Below, in pieces: positions 1 through 6,538 of a stretch of 7,848 bases of DNA. A model generated the notes under the pieces. That model searched no databases. It was given only the letters and a program-made list of their open reading frames with translations, and was not told the origin of the DNA. Within the stretch, counting starts at the first letter, position 1. Every line of letters starts with the position of its first letter. Made by a program: the position numbers and the translations under genes. Location of the stretch: positions 1 to 7,848 of the forward strand of contig CALATN010000046.1 of the NCBI GenBank assembly GCA_937891895.1, written 5' to 3'. Source of the DNA: an uncultured Clostridia bacterium. Its GTDB lineage: Bacteria; Bacillota; Clostridia; Oscillospirales; Ruminococcaceae.

Positions 1-2
1 TT

Positions 3-872
3 CTTTCTGATGCAATGCTTTCAAATGTGAAAAATCGTCCCTGTATCAGTATAGGTGAAAACTGTGATGTTGAGCTGGTGCTGAGTGGTTCAAATTATCT
101 CAATAACGGCGGAATAAAAGTTCCAGAAAGCTCAAGGCTTCATATCTGCGGAGAAGGCGGACTTTCAATATTCATTGACGGTGCAGGTTATTATGCAATC
201 GGAAATGATGGCGACTTAAGACATGGTGAGCTTGTGCTTGAGCAAGGCATTTCAATTGAAAGTCATGCGGCGGCAGGTGTCTGCATAGGCTCAGGTCTGG
301 GCGGCAAAATCCGTATACTTAAAGGACAGTTTACAGTTAAAATGACAGGTTATATGGGTGTCGGAATAGGTGCCTTTGACACAGAAACCGATATTGAAAT
401 ATTTGCAGGGGATATTACTGTAAATATGTCAACGGAAAACAGTGTCGCAATCGGTTCATTTGAAAAATCATGCTATGTAAACGTAATTCATTCCGCAGTA
501 AAGGTTTATGCCTCAGGTGCGGAGAATGTTGGTATCGGAACATTGAGAGGTGAAAGCTGTAAGGTTTCAATCAGTGAAGCAAGTGCAACCTTCAATATGA
601 GTTCAGATAATTGTTCAGCGATAGCTGCGTTGAACGGTAAAACTCAAATTGAAGTAATAAGAGCGGGTATGCATATCGTTGCAAAAGGCGACCATGCGCT
701 TGCACTTGGCGGATACAGTGGAGCTTTGAAATCGGTACATACAAATTCTGATACATCAATAGAAATAATTACAAAATCAGAAAACGTAAATTGTATTGAC
801 ACAGACAAAATTGAAATCAGCGGCGGCAGAGCAATATTTACTGTCAACGGAAAAGAAGTTCGCAGCGAATAA
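3..872 (+). CDS. Beta-helix-like repeat protein, C-terminal part (5' end outside window)
   Basis: The frame is open from the left edge: four codons precede the first ATG at 15 with no stop and no ribosome binding site, so this is most likely the C-terminal part of a longer protein. Counting from that ATG (285 residues), there is a stretch of the type LVLSGSNYLNNGGIKV near residues 21-36. About six degenerate repeats of roughly 28 residues follow, each carrying a G-(V/A)-(G/A)-I-G turn (near residues 88, 115, 143, 171, 201, 228) and then an alternating hydrophobic strand such as IRILKGQFTVKM or IEIFAGDITVNM. This pattern is typical of right-handed beta-helix or carbohydrate-binding-like repeat proteins of gut Firmicutes. 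No catalytic residues, membrane segment or sorting signal are visible. The role is unknown; polysaccharide binding or a sensory module fused to an unseen N-terminal domain are both possible. The TAA stop is at 870-872 and is followed at once by a hairpin terminator. Confidence 0.75.
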   Translation, partial: LSDAMLSNVKNRPCISIGENCDVELVLSGSNYLNNGGIKVPESSRLHICGEGGLSIFIDGAGYYAIGNDGDLRHGELVLEQGISIESHAAAGVCIGSGLGGKIRILKGQFTVKMTGYMGVGIGAFDTETDIEIFAGDITVNMSTENSVAIGSFEKSCYVNVIHSAVKVYASGAENVGIGTLRGESCKVSISEASATFNMSSDNCSAIAALNGKTQIEVIRAGMHIVAKGDHALALGGYSGALKSVHTNSDTSIEIITKSENVNCIDTDKIEISGGRAIFTVNGKEVRSE

Positions 873-875
873 TTT

Positions 876-911
876 CAAGGCACGTTCTGATATTCAGGAC
901 GTGCCTTGTTT
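876..911 (+). terminator. Probable intrinsic terminator after the repeat protein
   Basis: CAAGGCACGT (876-885) pairs perfectly with ACGTGCCTTG (899-908). The stem continues through one U-G pair (886/898) and CTGA/TCAG (887-890/894-897) to a TAT loop, giving about 15 bp. The tail is short (TTTGT). It begins three bases after the upstream stop codon. The weak T-tract and the position just before the kinase gene leave open partial read-through or an operator role. Confidence 0.7.
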
Positions 912-924
912 GTAAAATATCCGG

Positions 925-932
925 AAAAGGAG
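925..932 (+). promoter_or_regulatory. Ribosome binding site fixing the kinase start at 941
   Basis: AAAAGGAG ends 8 nt before ATG 941. A GTG at 932-934 in the same frame overlaps this Shine-Dalgarno and cannot use it, so the ATG at 941 is preferred over the longer reading. Confidence 0.8.
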
Positions 933-940
933 TGTTTGAA

Positions 941-2515
941 ATGATAAATCAGATTAAAGACGGAAAAACATCAATAGGAATTGAGTTTGGGTCAACACGT
1001 ATAAAAGCGGTACTTATCGGTGCGGATTTTTCAGTTGCCGCTTCGGGTGCATATGACTGGGAAAACAGCTTTATTGACGGAGTATGGACATATTCTCTTG
1101 AGGAAGTAAAAACAGGTTTGCAGGGTGCTTTTTCTGCACTTGCAGAGGACGTGAAGAACAAGTACGGAGCAACACTTGAAAATGTTGCATCAATTGGTAT
1201 TTCAGCAATGATGCATGGTTATCTTGCATTTGATGAAGCAGATAATCTTCTTGTACCATTCCGTACATGGAGAAACACGATGACCGAGCAGGCGGCTGAT
1301 GCTTTAACGGAAGCAATCAATTTCAACATACCTCAGCGCTGGAGCATTGCACACCTTTATCAGGCTATCCTCAACGGAGAGGAGCACGTTGCAAAAATCC
1401 GATTTGTAACAACTCTTGCAGGATATGTGCATTGGCTTCTCACAGGTGAAAAGGTGATCGGTATCGGCGATGGTTCAGGTATGTTCCCGATTAAGAACGG
1501 CGGTTACAATGATGATATGATAAGCAAGTTTGATAAGCTTACATCAGGTACAAGCTTTACACAGAAGCTTGCTGACGTTCTTCCTAAAATTGTTTCGGTA
1601 GGTGAATGTGCAGGAACACTTACAGAGCATGGCGCACTTATACTTGACCCGACAGGCACACTCAAAGCAGGAGTACCATTCTGTCCGCCTGAGGGTGATG
1701 CTCAGACAGGTATGGTTGCAACAAACAGCATTGCTCCTCGAACAGGAAACGTTTCCGCAGGTACATCAATTTTCGCAATGGCTGTACTTGAAAAGGAGCT
1801 TTCTGCTGTTTACAGACAGATAGACATTGTTACAACACCTTGCGGCAGTCCTGTTGCAATGGTTCACTGCAATAACTGTACAACAGACCTTGACTGCTGG
1901 GTAAGACTTTTCGCTGATACGCTTAAAATCTTCGGAGTTGAAGTAACAAAATCCGAGCTTTACGATAAGCTTTATGCAGCAGCACTTTCGGGTGAGCCTG
2001 ATTGTGACGGCATCATAAGCTATAACTATCATTCTGGTGAGCACGTTACAGGCTTTATCGAGGGTAAGCCGCTGGTTATGCGTTCTCCGACTTCAAAGCT
2101 CAGCGTTGCAAACCTTATGAGAAGCCTCATTTATTCCTGTATGTCAACTCTTAAAATCGGTATGGATATCCTTATCGGGCAGGAAAAAATTGCCCTTGAT
2201 AAAATATATGCCCACGGCGGTTTATTCAAATCTCCCGTAACAGGTCAGCGTTTCCTCGCTTCCGCACTTGGTGTACCTGTAGCACTTATGGAGTCAGCAG
2301 GTGAGGGTGGCGCATGGGGTATTGCGCTTCTTGCTTCTTATCTTGCAAGAAGGGAAAGCGGAGAAACACTTGAAGCGTACCTCGAAAATCGTGTGTTTGA
2401 TGGAAAGACAGGCAGTTGTATGGCTCCCGACGAAAATGATATGGCAGGCTTTGCGGCATACATAGAAAAGTACAAGTCAGGTCTTGATGTAGAAAAAATA
2501 GCTGTAAGAGTATAA
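941..2515 (+). CDS. FGGY-family carbohydrate kinase
   Basis: A 524-residue cytoplasmic sugar kinase of the actin-like ATPase fold, expected to transfer phosphate from ATP to a ketose or sugar acid. Visible family marks: the N-terminal phosphate loop IGIEFGSTRIK (residues 12-22); MMHGYLAFD (90-98), matching the MHG sugar-binding segment of xylulokinase-type enzymes; RTWRN (108-112); the catalytic-base motif EGDAQTG with Asp253; the ATP-contact motif SAGTS (272-276); and a C-terminal signature with AHGGLFKSPVTGQRFLASA (424-442) followed by GEGGAWGIA. Length is normal for the family. An oddity is Glu15 where most FGGY kinases have Asp in the first loop. From memory, the RTWRNT / NIPQRWSIAHLYQ segment resembles ribulokinase-like kinases near arabinose genes in Bifidobacterium and Bacteroides. 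L-ribulose or D-xylulose are therefore plausible substrates, but this is inference. It is flanked by terminators on both sides, so it is probably monocistronic; no convincing promoter was found in the 68-nt upstream gap. Confidence 0.93.
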   Translation: MINQIKDGKTSIGIEFGSTRIKAVLIGADFSVAASGAYDWENSFIDGVWTYSLEEVKTGLQGAFSALAEDVKNKYGATLENVASIGISAMMHGYLAFDEADNLLVPFRTWRNTMTEQAADALTEAINFNIPQRWSIAHLYQAILNGEEHVAKIRFVTTLAGYVHWLLTGEKVIGIGDGSGMFPIKNGGYNDDMISKFDKLTSGTSFTQKLADVLPKIVSVGECAGTLTEHGALILDPTGTLKAGVPFCPPEGDAQTGMVATNSIAPRTGNVSAGTSIFAMAVLEKELSAVYRQIDIVTTPCGSPVAMVHCNNCTTDLDCWVRLFADTLKIFGVEVTKSELYDKLYAAALSGEPDCDGIISYNYHSGEHVTGFIEGKPLVMRSPTSKLSVANLMRSLIYSCMSTLKIGMDILIGQEKIALDKIYAHGGLFKSPVTGQRFLASALGVPVALMESAGEGGAWGIALLASYLARRESGETLEAYLENRVFDGKTGSCMAPDENDMAGFAAYIEKYKSGLDVEKIAVRV

Positions 2516-2519
2516 AAAC

Positions 2520-2551
2520 AAGCCGTTTCTGAATTGAATCAGAAACGGCTT
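2520..2551. terminator. Bidirectional intrinsic terminator between convergent genes
   Basis: AAGCCGTTTCTGA (2520-2532) and TCAGAAACGGCTT (2539-2551) form a perfect 13-bp stem with loop ATTGAA. The plus side ends in TTTT and the minus side runs into GTTTTTA, so it can end both the kinase transcript (stop at 2515) and the opposing hydrolase operon (stop at 2558). Confidence 0.92.
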
Positions 2552-2557
2552 TTGCTA

Positions 2558-3481
2558 TTAAATCTTTCCGTAAAAATCCTTTACAACCTTTTCGGCGGGC
2601 TTTAGATAAATGTCATAGCCTCCGTCATTTTCAGCATTTTCATACTGCTTCCAGCGCCAGTCCCATACAGCAAAGCCGCCTACCCAGTCACGCTTTGTAC
2701 AAGCCTCAAACATAGCCTTGTACCAGTCGGCCTGTCCCTGAAAATCAATATCGCCACGTACAGACCAGTCATTCGGCACAAGATTTGAGCCTTTGACCGA
2801 CATACAGCCGCACTCTGCAAAGAAAAACGGTTTGTCAAACTGCTTCACAACCTTTTCAATGCGGTCAAGCTGATTTTCCCAGTCATTGATGGGGTAGTAG
2901 CCGCTTGATGAAATCACATCAACAGCATCCCACCATTTTACGTTGTGTTCCTGATACTTGTCAGTGTTGTAGGAAATAAGTCCGCTGTAATGCTTACGGA
3001 TATCAGCAATCATCTTTCTGCATTCAGCCTCACGGCGTTGTGCCTGCACCATTTCGCACCCTGCAATGAATATTTCACAGCCGCATTTCTCAGCAATTTT
3101 TGCAAAATGCACCTGAAATTCCGTATAGCTCGCAAACCAGTTGCACCACTTAGGCTCGCAGGGTACGTCCTCGTCAAAGAAGTTGATATGCGCACGCCAC
3201 GTTCCGTTTTTGCAGTTTACCGTCGGTTTCAGTGCAACTCGCAATCCCTTTGAATGTGCGTAATTGATAAATTCAATCAGCTCCTCATCACCCATAGTTG
3301 CCTCTGACTTGTAGTCTACAACTTCAGCCTGAGGGTGTTCCTGTAAGCCGTTCGGAACAAGTATAATGAAGTCAGCATTTGTACGTTCAACAAGATTGTC
3401 AAGACTTTTTCGTGCTTCGGCAGTTGAAAGCGCACCTTTGCGTGCAAAGGCGGCAAAGGTAATTCCCTTGATAAAATCCAT
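2558..3481 (-). CDS. GH113-like glycoside hydrolase (clan GH-A TIM barrel)
   Basis: A 307-residue protein with no signal peptide, the size of a bare (beta/alpha)8 barrel. Its layout follows the GH113 beta-mannanase/mannosidase type: GITFAAF at the first strand (residues 6-12); LKPTV then WRAHINF (84-101); the probable acid/base Glu143 in AGCEMVQAQRR; VKWWDAVDVISSSGYYPI (181-198), matching the WWD...YYPL segment of that family; the probable nucleophile Glu223 in PFFFAECG; QADWYKAMFEA (250-260); and a closing VGGFAVWDWRW...GGYDIYLKPAEKVVKDFY. It would cleave beta-glycosidic bonds, possibly beta-mannosides, in the cytoplasm; the substrate is inferred from fold resemblance only. The start ATG has AGAGG 7 nt upstream. 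That site overlaps the stop codon of the preceding gene, only 11 nt lie between the two genes, and so they form one operon. A divergent GH113 member or a neighbouring unclassified GH-A family is possible. Confidence 0.8.
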   Translation of the reverse strand: MDFIKGITFAAFARKGALSTAEARKSLDNLVERTNADFIILVPNGLQEHPQAEVVDYKSEATMGDEELIEFINYAHSKGLRVALKPTVNCKNGTWRAHINFFDEDVPCEPKWCNWFASYTEFQVHFAKIAEKCGCEIFIAGCEMVQAQRREAECRKMIADIRKHYSGLISYNTDKYQEHNVKWWDAVDVISSSGYYPINDWENQLDRIEKVVKQFDKPFFFAECGCMSVKGSNLVPNDWSVRGDIDFQGQADWYKAMFEACTKRDWVGGFAVWDWRWKQYENAENDGGYDIYLKPAEKVVKDFYGKI

Positions 3482-3492
3482 AAAAAAACCTC

Positions 3493-5244
3493 TTATCTGA
3501 TAATTCTGTAGCCTGCAAATCTGCCGACTTCAGCACGAAGTCTGAAAATTGCTTCGCCATTTTCCGTGTAAAGCGGAGCAATTTCCTTTCCGTCGGAAAG
3601 CCTTGCAATAGCCTTTGCGTCCTTTATGCAAACAGTAATATCGCTGTCATATGTATTGTTGTCAACGTAAGGATAAACAACGAAAGTGTCATTGTCATAA
3701 GCAAAAATGCTTATCTGCCCCTTGCCTTCCATACGGATACCGTTTACGGCAAATTCCTTTCTCATTCTGTTCAGTACAGCTTCAGGGTAATACTTGATAT
3801 CAGCAAATGTTTCAGGTACAACGAGAGTGTACATCTGACCATCGCCATATGTGTCAATCGCAAATAGCGTGCAGGCTTCTTCCTCGGAAATTCCCTTGCA
3901 GATTGCCCCCCAGGTTGCATTGTTTCTGAATTCCATTACAGGAACAGTAACAGGTTTAGCCGAACTTTCTCTTTCCCACCTGTTGAAATGGAAGGACATT
4001 TCAGCCGCGTAATCCTTGACAGTCATCTTTCTGTTTCTGTCACGGATTGAAGTCAGACGTTCAATACCCTTACCGAGTGTTTCCTTGATAAATCCGCTTG
4101 TAACAATAGCCTTTCCGCCATTTGCAACATACTTTTCAAGCTTGTCAACAATATCCTTGTCATAAGCGGAAGAAGCCGTCAGAAGCATTGCAGATGCATC
4201 AGCTTCAAAGTTCGGGGTAGGAAGAACAGGGAAGCCGTTCATACCAAGGAAGTCCTGAACATTATCCTCGCCCTGTGAAGCGTTCGGAATATAGCAAGGT
4301 ACACCAATAGGTTCACCAAGTCCGTCAAGAAGTGCATCAAGCTTGTCCAGCATAAAGCCGAGAGCGGGTACATTCACCGAGTCAGCAAGCGCCTGAAAAC
4401 AGAACATCATTACTTCCTTAGGCTTTGCAAATGCAGTCAGGTAAGCTTGTTCAAGATAATAGTCCAGCATCCTGCAGTCAAACGGGTCAAACCATCCGCC
4501 GCCATTTCTGTCTGGCGCCATCTTATCCATATACTTCATAAGGGAATAGGAAAGATATCTCGGTAAATGCTGGTCAGTGTTCATCGGGTCACGGGTCTCC
4601 GTGCCTGTGTAAATGTAATCGAAAATTTCCTTCTGGGAAGCAGGGTCATATCCTGTTTCCTGATATGATTCCATCCAGTTCGGATACTTTATAGTAATCT
4701 TGCAGTCGGGATTAACAGCCTTTGCAGGACCAATAACATATTTCTTGGAAGCTTCATACATAAGATGAGTGCGGTAAGCCTGCCAGCTTCCGTCAGTAAT
4801 TCCGTGCTCAGCGTTGTACTCATCCCTGCCGCTTCTGCACTTTTCACAGGTACAGTTCGTAAAGAAGAAATCATCAATGATAAAGCCGTCAAAAACGCGC
4901 GCATTCATTTCGCAGACCTGCTGAAGCGTGTCCATCATAACCTCGTCATTGTAGCACATAACGTTGAACAATCTTTGCTTCGGATGTGCACCTTCAGGGT
5001 CAGGCATACTTGTGGTAATACCACCCTGTGATTTTATGCCGTGCTTGGCAAAAATGTCCTTGCAAAGACGAAGCTGTTCCTCACTTGCAAAACAGCCGTC
5101 ACGGAAAGGCTCAAGATAAACCTTGTCAATTCGCATATACTTTTCAAAGAATTCAATCTGCTTGTTGAGCTTTGCCTCATCAACACTCTTGACACCGTGT
5201 GCAACAAAGTAAACAACCAGCTCAAAGTTTCTGTAATTACCCAT
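3493..5244 (-). CDS. Putative GH42-like glycoside hydrolase, family unassigned
   Basis: A 583-residue protein without signal peptide. Three regions are visible. Residues 1 to about 300 look like a TIM barrel (FELVVYFVAHG at the first strand, KVYLEPFRDG, FDGFIIDDFFF, IYTGTETRDP, EVMMFCFQA). Residues about 310-395 resemble the Rossmann/GATase-like trimerisation domain of beta-galactosidases (GVPCYIPNAS, DKLEKYVANGGKAIVTSG). The C-terminal 60 or so residues form a small beta domain ending in GRFAGYRIIR. A C-x-C-x2-C cluster (Cys131, 133, 136) lies just after IIDD (Asp124, Asp125). GH42 enzymes have a zinc cluster of the same spacing just after their catalytic Asn-Glu. Here the Glu is replaced by Asp, so the catalytic residues are uncertain; Asp124, Asp125, Glu216 and Asp253 are candidates. 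I place the start at ATG 5244, behind AAGGTGG, rather than at the upstream ATG 5307. The gene is likely co-transcribed with the downstream GH113-like gene. The enzyme class is an inference from architecture. Confidence 0.75.
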   Translation of the reverse strand: MGNYRNFELVVYFVAHGVKSVDEAKLNKQIEFFEKYMRIDKVYLEPFRDGCFASEEQLRLCKDIFAKHGIKSQGGITTSMPDPEGAHPKQRLFNVMCYNDEVMMDTLQQVCEMNARVFDGFIIDDFFFTNCTCEKCRSGRDEYNAEHGITDGSWQAYRTHLMYEASKKYVIGPAKAVNPDCKITIKYPNWMESYQETGYDPASQKEIFDYIYTGTETRDPMNTDQHLPRYLSYSLMKYMDKMAPDRNGGGWFDPFDCRMLDYYLEQAYLTAFAKPKEVMMFCFQALADSVNVPALGFMLDKLDALLDGLGEPIGVPCYIPNASQGEDNVQDFLGMNGFPVLPTPNFEADASAMLLTASSAYDKDIVDKLEKYVANGGKAIVTSGFIKETLGKGIERLTSIRDRNRKMTVKDYAAEMSFHFNRWERESSAKPVTVPVMEFRNNATWGAICKGISEEEACTLFAIDTYGDGQMYTLVVPETFADIKYYPEAVLNRMRKEFAVNGIRMEGKGQISIFAYDNDTFVVYPYVDNNTYDSDITVCIKDAKAIARLSDGKEIAPLYTENGEAIFRLRAEVGRFAGYRIIR

Positions 5245-5253
5245 AGTAAAGAA

Positions 5254-5260
5254 CCACCTT
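5254..5260 (-). promoter_or_regulatory. Ribosome binding site fixing the start at 5244
   Basis: Read on the minus strand, AAGGTGG sits 9 nt before ATG 5244. The alternative in-frame ATG at 5307 lies inside the probable promoter and has no comparable site, so the shorter 583-residue protein is preferred. Confidence 0.75.
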
Positions 5261-5278
5261 CTCCTTGAATTTGCTAAC

Positions 5279-5307
5279 AGTATAACATAAATAAAAGTGT
5301 TAAGCAA
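5279..5307 (-). promoter_or_regulatory. Promoter for the GH42-like/GH113-like operon
   Basis: On the minus strand, TTGCTT (5302-5307) is 17 bp from TATACT (5279-5284). A TG one base before the -10 makes it an extended -10 promoter. The -10 is 5/6 to consensus and the -35 is 3/6. The expected start near 5272 gives a leader of about 28 nt that contains the ribosome binding site. Confidence 0.65.
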
Positions 5308-5316
5308 TACGGAAAT

Positions 5317-5400
5317 ATGGGCGAATTTTCTGCAATTTATCTGTGCACCATTAACAATGTCAAGTGCACTTTATATCGCATAAATGTTGAAAATGCCCAT
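5317..5400. repeat. Nested imperfect inverted repeat (84 nt) with twin GTGCAC palindromes
   Basis: Four pairs of arms are nested in order: ATGGGC (5317-5322) with GCCCAT (5395-5400); ATTTTC (5325-5330) with GAAAAT (5389-5394); ATTTAT (5335-5340) with ATAAAT (5380-5385); GTGCAC (5343-5348) with GTGCAC (5364-5369). That is 24 paired positions with small internal loops and a 15-nt apical loop. The right-hand GTGCAC is part of a 10-bp palindrome (5362-5371). The element fills most of the gap between the reductase and the GH42-like gene. No T-tract follows on either strand, so it is not a standard terminator; it could be an operator array, an mRNA-processing or stabilising structure, or an attenuator. 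Confidence 0.55.
5336..5363 (-). promoter_or_regulatory. Second promoter candidate inside the inverted repeat
   Basis: On the minus strand there is a perfect TTGACA (5358-5363) with GATAAA (5336-5341; 4/6) 16 bp downstream. The two GTGCAC palindromes, centred 21 bp apart, lie one in the spacer and one abutting the -35, as would suit a repressor site. The weak -10 keeps this tentative. Confidence 0.35.
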
Positions 5401-5412
5401 TGCTCAGCCGCG

Positions 5413-6405
5413 TTATTCAGCAAGAACAGCTTCAATTTCAGCAATTTCCTCAGCCGTGAAATCAAGCTTTTCAATACAAGCCGCATTTTCAATAATCTGC
5501 TCAGGACGGCTTGCACCTATAAGTACAGTTGCAACGGCCTCGTTGTGAAGTACCCAGGAAAGTGCCATCTGAGAAAGCTTCTGACCACGCTTTGCGGCAA
5601 TATCATTAAGCTTGTTAAGCTTTGCAACCATTTTCTCATCAAGCTGATTGCCAATCCATGTGTCACCCTTGCCAACTCTTGAATCAGCAGGAATACCCTT
5701 GAGATATCTGTCTGTAAGGAAGCCCTGATAAAGCGGGGAAAATACTGCAAGTCCTATACCGTTTTCGATGCAGAATTTGTCAAGCTTGTCATCCTCAACC
5801 CAACGGTTAAGCATTGCATAGGATGGCTGATTTACAACAAACGGAGTGTGAAGCTCCTTGAATATCTTCATAATGTCAGCAGTCTGCTGGCTGTTGTAGT
5901 TGGAAATACCAACATAAAGTGCCTTGCCCTGTCTTACAGCATTGTCAAGAGCAAGCGCAGTTTCCTCAATCGGAGTATTCGGGTCAAAAACGTGGTGATA
6001 GAAAATATCCACATATTCAAGTCCCATACGCTTCAGACTCTGGTCAAGAGAAGCTGTCAGATACTTTCTTGAGCCATTCTTGTCACCATAAGGCCCCGGC
6101 CACATATCATAACCCGCCTTTGTGGAAATGCACATCTCATCACGATAATGCTTCATTCCTTCAAGTACCTTGCCAAAGTTTTCTTCAGCACTTCCGTTGT
6201 AAGGATTACCATAGTTGTTTGCAAGGTCAAAATGAGTAATACCAAGATTGAAAGCAGTGTGCACCATTTTTTCAATATTTGCAAAGCTGTTTTCGTGACC
6301 GAAATTTTTCCAGAAACCAAGTGAAACAGCAGACAGCTTCAAGCCGCTTTTTCCACAGCGGTTGTATACCATCTTATCATATCTTTTTTCATCAGCAATA
6401 AACAT
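5413..6405 (-). CDS. yghZ: Aldo/keto reductase, YghZ (L-glyceraldehyde 3-phosphate reductase) type
   Basis: A 330-residue NADPH-dependent aldo/keto reductase of the AKR14 type, cytoplasmic. It matches E. coli YghZ closely as remembered: the N-terminal ERYDKM-like lead (here EKRYDKM) and CGKSGLKL, the WPGPYGDKNGSRKYL segment, SLDQSLKRMGLEYVDIFY, QPSYAMLNRWV, and the cofactor end VLIGASRPEQI. The AKR tetrad is present as Asp60, Tyr65, Lys96 and His138. YghZ reduces L-glyceraldehyde 3-phosphate and other small aldehydes. In this cluster it may instead reduce, or oxidise, a sugar released by the neighbouring glycosidases, which is inference. The start ATG is preceded by AAAGGA at about 10 nt, and the N-terminus aligns with the family, so the start is secure. 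A 168-nt gap separates its stop from the next gene, so it is either the first gene of the operon or its own unit. Confidence 0.93.
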   Translation of the reverse strand: MFIADEKRYDKMVYNRCGKSGLKLSAVSLGFWKNFGHENSFANIEKMVHTAFNLGITHFDLANNYGNPYNGSAEENFGKVLEGMKHYRDEMCISTKAGYDMWPGPYGDKNGSRKYLTASLDQSLKRMGLEYVDIFYHHVFDPNTPIEETALALDNAVRQGKALYVGISNYNSQQTADIMKIFKELHTPFVVNQPSYAMLNRWVEDDKLDKFCIENGIGLAVFSPLYQGFLTDRYLKGIPADSRVGKGDTWIGNQLDEKMVAKLNKLNDIAAKRGQKLSQMALSWVLHNEAVATVLIGASRPEQIIENAACIEKLDFTAEEIAEIEAVLAE

Positions 6406-6453
6406 AAAAATCCGTCCTTTCTTTTTACGGTGATTTACCGAGCTTATAAATCA

Positions 6454-6482
6454 ATGTTATAATACTTTTTATGCAAAGTCAA
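6454..6482 (-). promoter_or_regulatory. Promoter candidate for the aldo/keto reductase
   Basis: On the minus strand TTGACT (6477-6482; 5/6) is followed after 17 bp by TAACAT (6454-6459; 4/6), or after 15 bp by TATAAC (6456-6461; 5/6). Either would give a leader of roughly 40 nt. The same DNA on the plus strand reads TGTTATAAT, a perfect extended -10 (6458-6463) with a poor -35, so plus-strand transcription from here is also possible. Confidence 0.45.
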
Positions 6483-6511
6483 TCCCTGAAGTACGGTTTA
6501 GATGCTGAAAA

Positions 6512-6533
6512 ATACTGTAAAAATTTTAAGTAT
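6512..6533. promoter_or_regulatory. Imperfect palindrome, possible operator in the divergent region
   Basis: ATACT-G-TAAAA-A-TTTTA-AGTAT reads as a dyad centred at 6523 with one extra G on the left arm. It ends 5 bp before the -35 of the plus-strand promoter and lies between the two divergent promoters. This is the position of a shared regulator site, but the sequence is AT-rich and may be chance. Confidence 0.3.
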
Positions 6534-6538
6534 GATAG

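Noticed and set aside
932..940. GTG start adding three residues to the FGGY kinase
   Set aside because: The GTG overlaps the Shine-Dalgarno itself; ATG 941 has correct spacing.
2945..3253. 102-residue plus-strand open frame inside the GH113-like gene
   Set aside because: Antisense shadow of a coding region with strong family motifs; no start signals.
5245..5307. N-terminal extension of the GH42-like protein from ATG 5307, with a hydrophobic stretch that could look like a signal peptide
   Set aside because: It overlaps the extended -10 promoter and lies upstream of the AAGGTGG site that serves ATG 5244. Its Arg-Arg-Arg-Trp end does not resemble a signal peptidase site.
5317..5682. 121-residue plus-strand open frame across the reductase 3' end and the gap
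   Set aside because: Antisense to a well-supported reductase, with low-complexity composition and no ribosome binding site or promoter; it is a shadow frame.
6257..6266. A further GTGCAC-containing match (TGTGCACCATT) in the reductase gene, like 5342-5352
   Set aside because: It falls in codons of a conserved helix and is not dyad-extended; most likely chance.
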